A stretch of 64,000 nucleotides of DNA, taken from Mesostigma viride. Its lineage: Eukaryota > Streptophyta > Mesostigmatophyceae > Mesostigmatales > Mesostigmataceae. The stretch's first letter is position 1; the number at the start of each line of letters is the position of its first letter. The stretch lies in NCBI GenBank assembly GCA_009746045.1, contig RPFO01000575.1, forward strand, positions 62,001-126,000. Reading direction: 5' to 3'. The position numbers were made by a program, and so were the translations under genes. This document shows, one piece after another, positions 43,136 through 52,952 of this stretch. A model generated the notes under the pieces. That model had not been told where the DNA came from. It made no database searches and saw only the letters and a program-made list of their open reading frames with translations.

Positions 43136-44332
43136 ATCACCATTCTAACCACCACACATTACGAAAAGCAAGAAGAAATTATAATAATAATAAGAAGAAA
43201 TTATAAGAAGAAGAAATAATAATAATAAACAAGCACAAAGTTGACTGCACATGCGACTGTACCAGTTAGGCACGTAGCAAATTTTAGCTGCAGCTTCAAT
43301 TTCAACTTCATTGCAATTGCAAGTGTGACTGCATGTGTAATTGCACTACCAATGCCTAATGCCCACTGCATGTGCCCAGTGCGAATGCAATTCAAAAGCA
43401 ACATGCAATCGAAATTACAGCTGAAGCCGGCTATTAACAAAGATATTTAAAGCAGTTGTTAACTACAGAGACCCAATGAAAATGCAAATGCAATGAAAAA
43501 GCAACAGAAGTTGAAGCCACTGCCACTCTACCTGCCGACAGTAACACCACCGCCAGCACCCACTCATATCCCAACGACAAGGAAATAGAATTGCCCAAAG
43601 CCAGACATACATTGGGACGCATAAGCAAACGGCAACGCAAGCGCACATGCAAATGTATACGCAAAGGCAAAGGCAAAGGCAAACGCAAACGCAAACGCAA
43701 ACGCAAGCTTGTCATGTACCTACGCTTAACTGCAAACGCAAACTGTGCACGAAGCAAAAAGATTGGATGGCCAAGATCATGGCAAATACGAGGGCCGAAA
43801 ACAATCCAACTTCATCTAAATGTCCGAAATCCTCACGACGTTTCGATGCGCGCTTGAATGTCGAAGGCCTGCGCCGATTATCGATCATAAGTCGAATGTG
43901 TAATTGTCGGCTTATGAGAACTGCTTTGCGACAGTATCACGTCAGGCCGTTCCTGTGCAGCCATTTTCCCTGTGCAGCGGGTGGACAACGTTCACTTTCC
44001 GCATTATTCATGGCTATCGAAGTTAATTCTTACCGACCCCGGCTGCCATGGCCACTGGCCACGCATATCAAGTTCAGGTATTCCCGACCTGTAGCGCAGC
44101 AGATTTCTGTCGGAAGGCATCCTAAGCATCGTGATAAAAGAAATCCGAACAGTAGACATTCATGCTGCATCTAAGGACATTATGGCATTTGTATATACTG
44201 CAAGTACATGTATCGACATTGCCGTGATTGCTAACCCCGACTCACCATGAACAGGAACTTTCCCTCTGCCTCCATGAAATGTACTTCGTGAAATGTACTG
44301 TAATACATATGATGTACTACGATGATAATCAT
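43136..44332. other. Spacer with a short GCAAAC array
   Basis: No supported gene. A GCAAAG/GCAAAC hexamer run lies at about 43640-43710 and a run of TAA/GAA triplets near 43175-43230. Confidence 0.6.
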
Positions 44333-44945
44333 CCCAGCAAAGCCATAGCACACCTTCCGTTTCGACCGCCATGTCGGCCACTAGTCCGGATAGCTCAATG
44401 TGCACCTGACCTTGACACTAATCGCACAAACAGCCACAATTTTGCAAGCAAGAAGACATGGCTACCTCGGCATTTCATGAAATGTACTTCGTGAAATGCA
44501 TTTCGTGAAATGTACTAAGGAACGTGATTGGCCGGCGTTCGCTCGCCAAATCTCGCAAAATGTACTAAGGCACGTGATTGGTCCCGCAAAATGTACTAAG
44601 GAACGTGATTGGCCGGCGAAGATTCTGTTTGCTGCAATTAAAATTCCCTACAGAATCTTCGCCGGCCAATCACGTTCCTTAGTACATTTTGCGGGACCAA
44701 TCACGTGCCTTAGTACATTTTGCGAGATTTGGCGAGCGAACGCCGGCCAATCACGTTCCTTAGTACATTTCACGAAATGCATTTCACGAAGTACATTTCA
44801 TGAAATGCCGAGGTAGCCATGTCTTCTTGCTTGCAAAATTGTGGCTGTTTGTGCGATTAGTGTCAAGGTCAGGTGCACATTGAGCTATCCGGACTAGTGG
44901 CCGACATGGCGGTCGAAACGGAAGGTGTGCTATGGCTTTGCTGGG
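44333..44945. repeat. Long perfect inverted repeat (2 x 296 bp, 21-bp spacer)
   Basis: Arms 44333-44628 and 44650-44945 are reverse complements as far as I can read. The spacer is TTGCTGCAATTAAAATTCCC plus T. Each arm repeats ATGTACTAAGG.ACGTGATTGG units. Arms end at CCCAGCAAAGCC and its complement. Confidence 0.9.
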
Positions 44946-45379
44946 ACATAATCGTGGCTATCTGCTTCCTGGCTTTCGCTATCATGGTGATGGGACACCA
45001 TGGGAAGCGCAAGTTCGCAGCCATAGTGCTAAGCGGCAGCACCCATGCCGGCAGCCTAGTGACCGACGAGACGTTCGACTGTAAGTGCGGCCACGAGTGC
45101 ATGAAGCCCATTAGAATATCACATCTCCAGGCATTGCGAAGCGCCTGGTTTTCGCCCGGGCGGAAGCAAGAGGACAGGAAGGCGGCGATAAAGCAGCAGC
45201 TGCACCAGGGGGGGTACGACGCCATAACCACGATGTCGTCATCTACTCGTCACAAGTTCGTTCATGGCGCTGGTTTTCGGTTCGTTCTCGACGGGGGAGT
45301 CAAGGATATGAACATAGGGTTTGTGACCCCTTTTCACTTTCGCGTTTCACTTTCGAGGCGGCCTTCAGGCACTGCCTGA
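44906..45379 (+). CDS. Hypothetical protein with a Cys cluster and one membrane-like segment
   Basis: The ATG lies inside the right arm of the inverted repeat. About 157 residues: a hydrophobic stretch (IIVAICFLAFAIMVMG) and then CKCGHEC followed by a helical region. The Cys cluster plus FxxG-like segments hint at the N-terminal domain of some DNA-transposon proteins, but I cannot name it. It may be a fragment, since the start depends on the repeat. Confidence 0.35.
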   Translation: MAVETEGVLWLCWDIIVAICFLAFAIMVMGHHGKRKFAAIVLSGSTHAGSLVTDETFDCKCGHECMKPIRISHLQALRSAWFSPGRKQEDRKAAIKQQLHQGGYDAITTMSSSTRHKFVHGAGFRFVLDGGVKDMNIGFVTPFHFRVSLSRRPSGTA

Positions 45380-45807
45380 AAATTAGCAACCACGTTTGGA
45401 ACTCTTCGGACCACCTGTGAAACTAATCACATTTGATGATGTGCTGGCGGGCCTGGGCATCGCATTTGAGCATTACTTCGAGCAGGGCTCAACAAGCTCG
45501 ATTCGCCAACTCAACCCGAAGAAGCCCTAAGCTGCGGTAAGACATATATTTGTGTGGATGGCTCTTGATATCATGCTGAATTTCTAGTCTTCTCTAGGTG
45601 GACAGTTCATGTGCAGCCATACAGGTCATCCATGTGTGTTTTAACCATGTTGCATGTGCCACAGATATTATGAGCAGTATTTACTAAGTGTGCTGGAGTC
45701 GTTGTTGCATGCTTGTTGTATTTCACAGTTCACGCCTGCATGAACGCATCGTTGATACTAATGATTATTCATATTGCATGACTGTTCTATTGGGGACGCC
45801 GCGCTTG
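45380..45807. other. Spacer between two hypothetical genes
   Basis: No supported gene or RNA. A TTCTCTAG near 45592 could be a splice acceptor, but no exon structure is evident. Confidence 0.4.
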
Positions 45808-47566
45808 ATGTCACAACGTGGCCGAAAGGGTGCATCCACCGCTGACGGCCGGTGGGTGATATCGATGGACGCATTTCCGAAGAAGCCAGCCGCGGGCCAC
45901 ACCCATGGCGCGGGCGGGGGCGCGGGCGGGGGCGGGGGCGGGGGAGAAGGCGCGGGTGCGGGCGCGGGCGCCACCCAAGACGCGGGCGCGGGCGCGGGCC
46001 CAGGCGGGGCGGGGGCGGGGGCGCAGGCGCCGGCGCGGGTGCGGGCGCGGGCGCCACCCAAGGCGCGCGCGCGGGCGCGGGCGGGGGTGGGGGCGCAGGC
46101 GCCGGCGCGGGTGCGGGCGCGGGCGCCACCGCCGACTTGGATGATGAGCCAGCAACCGAAGCCGAGAGGGAGAGGCACCGCTCTTCGAAGGTGTTCGATC
46201 TCGAAGTGTTTTGGGGCCCGGATATGACCGTGTATGTCCGCTGGCGCCTAGCCGCATCGGAGACGTTGGTAAATGCACCGGTGAACAAGTGGCAGCCCAC
46301 AGGGCCTAATGGCGAGGCTTGTGACGGGGTCACGCCCATTGGGTACACCCCGCAGGGAGATCCTGTCTATGGGTGCCTCCTCATAGAGCGTGGCAAGGCC
46401 CCAAAGGAAGTCCTGGTCTAGTGCCGCTTTTTGAATGGGACGAGGGCGGTGCCAGGAGATGTACCTGCGCTAGCCTTCACAGCCTTTTTCCTGACATCGT
46501 CGCCGCTGAGAAGCAGCAGTTGCTGGACGGATGGATTGAGCAGGTGCCAAAGTCCGTGGAGGATGTGCGTGCCAACAACGAGAATCTGTTCGACATCATG
46601 GAGCAAAAGCTCAAAGAGAAGCGTGAACTGCAAGCGAACAAGGCGGTACCCTTACCGCTGCGATCTGCAGGCGACCAGTCGGTTGCGCGGGCAACACGAG
46701 CACTGAGGCTGCCCATAAAACAAGTAATCTCACACGTCGCTTGCCCTGCCCGCGAGATTCAAGCGCAGATCAACCGCGCATGTGCGCCCGCTGCGCGAGG
46801 GAGCACATCAACGGCAACGCCCGCTTTGCGCACACTGATTTCCGGCAGGCACACCTTCAAGGTGAATGGAAGCCTCATACGACGCAGCGACCTACTCGTT
46901 GTTAAGCGGCCAGCCGTCACCTGCGGGCAGGGAATGCCGTGGGCACCACACATGCTGGTGAAGGTCCTTGATCTGGAAGGCGATCGCACGGAGCGTGACA
47001 GCATTGTCGCCTCTCCTTACTACGCACCGTCGTGGACGGGCCAGTTTTCTAGAGTGACATTAGGTGGCGGCAGCGCAGGGATGACGGTCCCCATTTCTGA
47101 TGTACACCTGCAGCACTGGACAGTGGGCGGTACGGCAGAGGTGCACCAGCCTGAGCTGATCAGTACCGGCAAACTGTCAGCTGCCACGGTGGCGGCGTTG
47201 AAAGAGCACCCGCAGATTGACTTTGAGCATTACAAGACTGCCACCGCCGCCAGGGCAGCAGCAAAGGATGACTGCAATGCCTACTTTGCCGAGCATGGAG
47301 CACGTGCGCTTATCGGGATGCGCCTGTGTGCCCTGTTTCCGGGGATAGCGAGGAAGAGGGAGCGCTTCCATGGCTGGGTCACTAAGGTTCAGGAAAGGGG
47401 AGGTCACCTGCTCATCAAGGCGATGTGGGCTGATGGGCAGTATGAGGACTATCATGCCCTGGCGGAGGTGACGCAGTTCGTGTGCGGCTGCCCACACCCA
47501 GTCGAGGCATTTGGCCGCGCTCGCTTCTTTCCACAGGAGCTAGGCTGGCACCGTGAACGCAGGTGA
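45808..47566 (+). CDS. Unrecognised gene with a Gly/Ala repeat and a Tudor-like C-terminal segment (two apparent frame breaks)
   Basis: Starts MSQRGRKGASTADGR. A (GGGCGC)-type DNA repeat (45905-46135) encodes a Gly/Ala run. The reading then moves by minus one into FDLEVFWGPDMTVYVRWR and by minus one again near 46415 into a 380-residue C-terminal part. That part has a basic/acidic helical stretch and a segment, GWVTKVQE..WADGQYEDY (47370-47450), with the look of a Tudor or chromatin-reader-like strand pattern. No catalytic motif is seen. A spliced structure is an alternative to frameshifts. An acidic Glu-rich frame continues into the purine tract downstream. Confidence 0.5.
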
Positions 47567-47611
47567 TGGCACCCACATAGACGATGCCGTCCCTGCTGTG
47601 CACAGTGACAG

Positions 47612-47757
47612 TGAAGGCGGGGAGGAGGAGGAAGAGGGAGAGAAAGAGGGGGAGAAAGAGGGGGAGGAGGAGGGGGAGGAGGAGGGAGAGGGGGAGGGAG
47701 AATGGGAGGGGAGGGGGAGGAGGAAGAGGGAGAGGGAGAGGGAGAGGAGGATGCGGA
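47612..47757 (+). repeat. Polypurine GGA/GAG tract
   Basis: About 146 bp of G/A-only or nearly G/A-only sequence with imperfect GGGGAGGA units. In one frame it would encode a Glu/Gly-rich tail. Confidence 0.85.
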
Positions 47758-47774
47758 ATGGGAGCCGGGGATGA

Positions 47775-48204
47775 CTGGTAGATGAGACGGTGCCATCTAC
47801 CGGCGCATGGAATGAAGTGGTAGACAAGTTTACTCATGGTTGTCGGCAAGTAGAGCATGCACGCCTGGCCTAGCTGAATTTAAATCAACGAGTTGAGTTT
47901 GGAGAGGCTGCATTTTGCTTGGATGAAGAATGTGTTAGCATGGCCAAACTTTTATGGCTTGTAGCCAAATCCTCTTGGGGTATGTGCACAGTGTACTAGC
48001 GGTGTTGTGCAATTGCGAGGATTCCTGTCTTGTAGCGATGTGGCCTCTCACCCTGCAGCCTGGTAGATGTGATGGCATGCAGCCACCCATCATTGGTCAT
48101 CCGATCTGGTGTGATTTGCATTTGCACACCTTGTATTAAGGCCATGATATGATGATGTCTTGTTATTTTTGATGTGTATATGCGAAAAGAGGCATAATAT
48201 GCTT
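47775..48204. other. Spacer
   Basis: No supported gene. Confidence 0.5.
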
Positions 48205-48965
48205 GTATATAGTGCTAGCAAATGTCACTACCTTTACCTATGCCTGACCTTACAAGTTGAGGATGGTCTAATGTAGTGGCAAACAGGTTATTTACAACAA
48301 TTCACAGTTTTCTGACATAGTTTGAGGGATACTTACCAAAATGCTTGAAAAAGGCAAAAATTGCACCATTTATGCTAGCAAACGTCACTATTTTGAGATC
48401 AAACTGGGCCCAAACTTGGCCCATGGTCTAATCTAGTGGGTGTTAGGTTGCTTCCAACATTTCATAGCTTTCTGACATAGTTTGATATTGTTTAGTAGCT
48501 TACACTGAGCAAAATGCTTGAAAATGGCAAAAAATGCACCATTTATGCTAGCAAACGTCACTATTTTGACGTCAGACTGAGCCCAAACTTGGCCCATGGT
48601 CTAATCTAGTGGTGTTTAGGTTGCTTCCAATATTTCATAGCTTTATGACGTAGTTTGATATTGTTTAGTAGCTTACACTGAGCAAAATGCTTGAAAATGG
48701 CAAAAAATGCAGTATTTATGCTAGCAAACGTCACTATTTTGAGTTCAGATTGACCCCAAACTTTGTGCATGGTCTATTCTAGTGGTAATTAGGTTGCTTG
48801 CAAATATCCATGATGGTTTGACGTGATTTAGTACTGTTTCCTATTTATTACTATTTAATTTAACAAAAAATGACAAAAATGTACCTTTATTGCTAGCAAA
48901 TGTCACCAAGATGACGTCCGATCGATACCAAACTTTGTACGAGGTCTATTTTGGTTGCAAACATC
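48205..48965. repeat. Tandem satellite, about 173-bp unit, five degenerate copies
   Basis: The anchor TGCTAGCAAAYGTCAC recurs at 48212, 48372, 48546, 48719 and 48891, giving spacings of 160, 174, 173 and 172 bp. Other shared blocks are ATGGTCTAATCTAGTGG, GGTTGCTTCCAA and AAAATGCTTGAAAA. The outer copies are more diverged. Confidence 0.88.
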
Positions 48966-49645
48966 ATGCATGACAATTTTCAGCATAAAAAGACAAACTT
49001 CGGTACGAAGTACATTTTGCGTGCTGGAGTACATTCTTAATGGCTGGTAGGGATCATTGCCTGCCTAGCTTGCTTAGGGCATGGCCCGCCGACACACAAG
49101 CTGACATCATCCTAAATTAATTAACACCGGCATGCGTCACACGCCGGCCTGAACAGTGCTGAAAACGCCACTACAAACAACGTGGCCACGCACCCCCAGG
49201 CTAGTGCGTTAACCGTACAGGTAGTTGTACAAGGTTCCCAAGACTGACAAACATAAAACTCGCCCATCGACCCCTTGGGCCGGTCCGAATCCACTATACA
49301 ATAATTAATCACGACTCACTAAAGAACCCAAATCACCCAAAGATTAGTTAAGCAACCAGCCGACCCTACAGGTCCCCACCTAATCTCGAAGCTGGTGCAA
49401 CCAAACACGAATCTTTGCAAGCAAGTCGTATAAAACCTACAATTAATTTTCTCGGACCGCTAATTAATAGCCACCGACCCTTATAAACAACCGGGTCATC
49501 CAAGGAAAATTCGGGCGAGCAGGAAACCCTTTGTACAGATCGAATTAGTCAGCCCATGTCGCAGACAGCCTTCCACATCCAGGCCAAGGCATGGCGGCCT
49601 TATCTTTCCCGCATGCGTTAATTAAACTATATTCAGAGAAAACCG
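48966..49645. other. Spacer with no supported gene
   Basis: Contains ACGAAGTACATTTTGCG near 49004, similar to the ATGTACTTCG/ACGAAGTACATTT motifs of the inverted repeat. Nothing else was identified. Confidence 0.45.
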
Positions 49646-49761
49646 ATTAAGATCACTCAGCTCCCAAGAAGACCAGCATTTGATTGAATACAATAAGTGG
49701 AGCCCTGCCACAAATGCAGCAGTTAACAGTGGCCTTAAGGTTTCTCAATCCGCACGCGGAA
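49646..49761 (+). repeat. Dispersed repeat R, copy 2
   Basis: Matches 40502-40651 from ATTAAGATCAC to CGCACGCGGAA without the internal duplication. Unrelated sequence begins right after it, at the edge of the virus-like island. Confidence 0.85.
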
Positions 49762-49922
49762 CTAGGCTTCGCGAGGGCTACCCCTCGTTCGTGCGCGTGC
49801 TTTGAGCGTCGTTAGCTGCGTTCGTGGCAGTTCGTGGCGGGCGTGGCGGGTCGTGGCAGGTCGTGGCAGGTCGGGTGTCGGCAGAGGCTGGAGAGGTTGG
49901 ATGTTCTTCTCTCCGTGTTTTT

Positions 49923-50343
49923 GGAGAAGTCTATCCACGATCTTGGTCGAGAGAGGTTTCTCGTCGCGTGCCGTTTTTTTTTGTCGACGAGAAGGCTATC
50001 CACGACCGATGGTCGAGAATGTCGGGAGGGGGCGTCTTAAATTTGTTCGATGGTCGGGCGGGGTTTAAGAGGGGGGGAGTTTGGATAGTCTTCTTTTGGT
50101 AGTCTTCTTTTTGGATAGAAAAAAAAAGTATTTTATGGCGTAAGGAAATTTTTCAGGGGGGGTATAGGGTATAGGGTGTAGGGTATAGGTGGAGTAATAG
50201 TTTGGCCGGGGGGGGTAAAAAGAAGGCTATCCAAGAGAAGGCTATCCACGACCAACGGGCGAGAGTGGCTGGAGAGGTCGTCTTAAATTTGTTCGATGGT
50301 CGAGCGGGGTTTGAGAGGGGGGAATTTGGATAGTCTTCTCTTT
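49923..50343. repeat. Direct repeats at the edge of the virus-like island
   Basis: A unit of about 109 bp occurs at 49990-50098 and 50234-50343. It starts AGAAGGCTATCCACGACC and ends TTTGGATAGTCTTCT. Partial units lie at 49923-49955 and near 50415. Unit ends are imperfect inverted copies of each other (GAAGGCTATCC/GGATAGTCTTC). Between the units lies a run of TATAGGG-like heptamers (50156-50190). This may be the terminal region of the inserted genome. Confidence 0.7.
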
Positions 50344-50518
50344 TTTTTCCTGGTGACGGATGGACGGGCCGGTGTTGGCGGGGGTTTTGTTGGATAGTCT
50401 TCTCTTTTTTGGTGGGTAGAAGGCTATCCAAGTCGGGGCCGTGTTGAGAGCGTTCGAGCGTTGCTGTGCGCGCGCGTTTCAAAATTATGTGCGCTTTTTT
50501 GTATACGTGTTTCGCGCG

Positions 50519-51334
50519 ATGGCGGTATCGTCCGATCGTTGCGGTGCGTTGACGGGCAAGGGCGGCCGGTGCGGGTGGCATACTTGGGGCGGCAGGAGCG
50601 CGTGCCCGCACCACGGGGGCGGGAGGCGCGGGGGGCACAGGGTGGGGGCAAGGGGCGTCTGGCCGCGTGATCTGGCCAGGGCGGTGCAGAGGGTGCTCAT
50701 GGCCGGTTTCCGCCCGGGAGAGGCAAACGATGCTAATCTGGCTAGGGTTAGGAAGGAGGAAGCCTTCCAAAGAGCGGTTCGTGACGCCCGTGACGCGGCA
50801 GGCGCAGCGGACGAGGCGGAGAGGCGTGCAGCAGCCCGGGCCCGCGCCGCGCCCTACTCCGCGAACCCCGAACAAACCCGTGCCATTGCAGCCAAGTTGG
50901 GCGCCGAGGCGGCCCTTCTCAGAGCGCACGCCACTACCCTCGCTAATGCCCTAGGTGCTGCTGCGGACCCCTCAACACATGCCAAGTTATTCGCTATGGC
51001 TGCCGCGAGGGATGAGGAGGCGGAGGAGGCCGCCGCCGCCGCGGCCCTCGAGGCCGCCTTAGAGGCCGCCCCCGCGCTCACCCACAAAGAGCGACTGGAG
51101 GCCGCCGAGGAGGCCGAGAGGCAGGCCTACCGGCTCGAGAGCGACGACGAGGACGACTACGTCCAGCACAGGGGGTACACGCGGGTGTTCACGCCGATAT
51201 ACACGCGGACGGAGACGCCGATGTACACGGGGGGGCGCGGGCATCCTGTCCGCTCGGGGGTGACTAGGCCTAGGAAGAGGAGCACTCCATCAGCCGGGGG
51301 GGCGCGTGCACGGGTAAAAAAACACCGCGTCTAG
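50519..51334 (+). CDS. Zinc-module protein 1 (C-x9-C-x9-C-x2-H head, Ala/Glu-rich coiled tail)
   Basis: 271 residues. The head CGALTGKGGRC...ACPHH matches the module found in five other genes here. The body is Ala/Glu/Arg-rich and probably coiled-coil, with an acidic patch (SDDEDDY) and a basic tail (RARVKKHRV). The start was chosen at MAVSSDRC because the paralogues begin just before the module. The stop lies 6 bp before the next gene. The head resembles small Cys/His motifs of the DUF5763 type; the function is unknown. Confidence 0.7.
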   Translation: MAVSSDRCGALTGKGGRCGWHTWGGRSACPHHGGGRRGGHRVGARGVWPRDLARAVQRVLMAGFRPGEANDANLARVRKEEAFQRAVRDARDAAGAADEAERRAAARARAAPYSANPEQTRAIAAKLGAEAALLRAHATTLANALGAAADPSTHAKLFAMAAARDEEAEEAAAAAALEAALEAAPALTHKERLEAAEEAERQAYRLESDDEDDYVQHRGYTRVFTPIYTRTETPMYTGGRGHPVRSGVTRPRKRSTPSAGGARARVKKHRV

Positions 51335-51340
51335 TGGTAA

Positions 51341-51738
51341 ATGTCTCTGCCCGTGAAAGAAAAGGACGTCCAGGCGGCCTACAGCGCGAGGACGGGGGGC
51401 AGGCGCGAGGTGGTTTGTCAGGGGGGGAAGATCGACATCCTGGACGACGAGAGGGGCAGGATCGTCGAAGTGAAGGAATGGGGCAACTGGATGTACGGCG
51501 TGGGGCAGCTCATATCGTACGGGAAGGAATACCCCGGCCACAGCAAGGAGCTGCACCTGTTCAGGTCCAGGTGGTCCGCGAACGTAACGCTCGACAAGCT
51601 GAAACACATCCTGAGCGTGTGCAAGATCGCCGATATAGCCGTGACACTGCACGAGAGCGTGGGGCTGTCGCTGCCGACCCCCCCCCTCCCCTGTGGAGAC
51701 GCCTCCTGTGTCTCTCCGCCAAGGTCGCGCCCGACTAG
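51341..51738 (+). CDS. PD-(D/E)XK nuclease-like protein
   Basis: About 130 residues. A KIDILDDERG segment, then IVEVKEWGNW, then GVGQLISYG gives the D...ExK...Q layout of PD-(D/E)XK folds, similar to small nuclease domains in large DNA viruses. The direct frame runs past 51660 into sequence antisense to the next gene. Shifting by one at the C-rich run near 51680 brings a stop at 51736-51738. That makes the gene overlap its convergent neighbour by the palindrome CTAG. I favour that end. Confidence 0.6.
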
Positions 51739-52708
51739 TGGCGGATGCCAGCATTACACCGCCGAGTCGAGTGCTGTGCGCATTTGCGCTTCCTGCCCGT
51801 CACCGGGTGCGTGCACCACCGGCGGGTCCTCGCGTTCCAGACGTTGCAATGACGCCGGTGGACGCAGTGCTGGTTGGTGCACCCGTGCCCCGTGCACGCC
51901 CTCATGATCTTGTCCGGGGTGGAGGCCATATCGACGGCGAGAGCGTTGGAGTCGTCCTCCACCTCCATGCCAAGCGTCTTGTAGTAGTTCACGAGATTCA
52001 AGTTTCTTTGGATATCACCGCCCCTATACCGCAGCATTTTCTTCAAGAAATTAGAGTCGTCGATCAAGCCGCGTTTTGCGGCTATTCCAAGTTGTTTGTC
52101 AAAATCGATCGCTGTTTCCGGGTGCTTTTCGATGAGCGTCCAAATATCGTCGTATGAAAAATCTTCAGGATTGGGTGGTTTATAAGGAACTCTTCTCCCC
52201 CCACATGTCCTTGCGCGGATAAGTACACGCGCCCGTGGACGGGGTCGTCCAGCAGCTTCCTGTTCGCGTCGACGCCTCTCCAAAACATCTCTTTGCCTAT
52301 GCCCTTCATCCCTGCCTTCTCCCCTTCCAGAGCCACATCTGACGCACTGTTGTTCGGGGCAGTGTTTACATTAAAAAAAGCGTAATACAAAGCATTGGGG
52401 TCTGTTTTTTTTTTCACTTGCAGATATGCAAGTTCGTCGTTCTGTTCCTTGAGTTCCGTATCAGGATAATTATCGGGGAAATTTACCACCACGTCCCTCG
52501 ATTTTTTCCCCGGTTTTCCCCGGGGCCTGTAGGTAAAATCGAGTGGATAGCTTTGACCGTCCAGCACTATGTTCCGTCCGGTGCTGTGGAATTCTTCTAC
52601 AATGGACTGTTCGTCTTTCTCCCCTTTCCAGTTTTTGTCTGTGTCCACAGATCGGCCCCTCATCCTGTGCCCGTTTTTGTGACCGGTCGATTTCCTCACG
52701 CACCCCAT
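51735..52708 (-). CDS. GNAT-like protein with C-terminal zinc module (one frame break)
   Basis: Starts MGCVRKSTGHK at 52708. The middle has VKKKTDPNALYYAFF, a GIGKEMFWRGV segment and later NLNLVNYYKTLGMEVE, a pattern seen in GNAT acetyltransferases (acetyl-CoA loop and the Y-x-x-L-G-M end). A 60-residue insertion separates them. The C-terminus holds CNVWNARTRRWC...KRKCAQH, the shared zinc-like module, here at the end rather than the start. A minus-one break at a G6 run near 52200 joins the two parts. The acetyltransferase assignment is tentative. Confidence 0.55.
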
Positions 52709-52759
52709 AATACTAATTAGCGCATAAAAAAACGCACGCCGAATATCCCACGCCGAATG

Positions 52760-52900
52760 TCATTTACGGACGCGAGCCTTACACTGCTGTGTCGAGTGCC
52801 GTGCGCATCGGCTTCTCCTGCCCGTCACCGGGTTCGTGCACCACCTGCGACCCCTGGCGTTCCAGACGTTGCAATGCCGGCGGTGAACGCAGTGCTGGTT
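52760..52900 (-). pseudogene. Remnant of a second zinc-module C-terminus
   Basis: About 46 codons closely match the end of the neighbouring gene: HCNVWNARGRRWCTNPV..., ending VRK then TGA at 52762-52760. No upstream coding part survives. It is a leftover of a local duplication. Confidence 0.7.
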
Positions 52901-52952
52901 CCTTATTACTGACGCATTTTTTTATCTTATGCTACCGGTATAGAACTTTACC

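Noticed and set aside
41300-43140. Long ORFs on both strands through the C-rich and CCCACG arrays
   Set aside because: They are open only because the hexamer repeats lack stop codons; composition is pure repeat (PT, HA, VG) with no start context or domain.
43591-43857. Lys/Arg-rich ORF near 43.6 kb
   Set aside because: The basic run is the translation of a GCAAAC hexamer repeat.
46373-46420. GTG start at 46373 for the C-terminal part of the unknown gene
   Set aside because: The region overlaps the end of the preceding frame and no ATG is present; a frame break or splice is more plausible.
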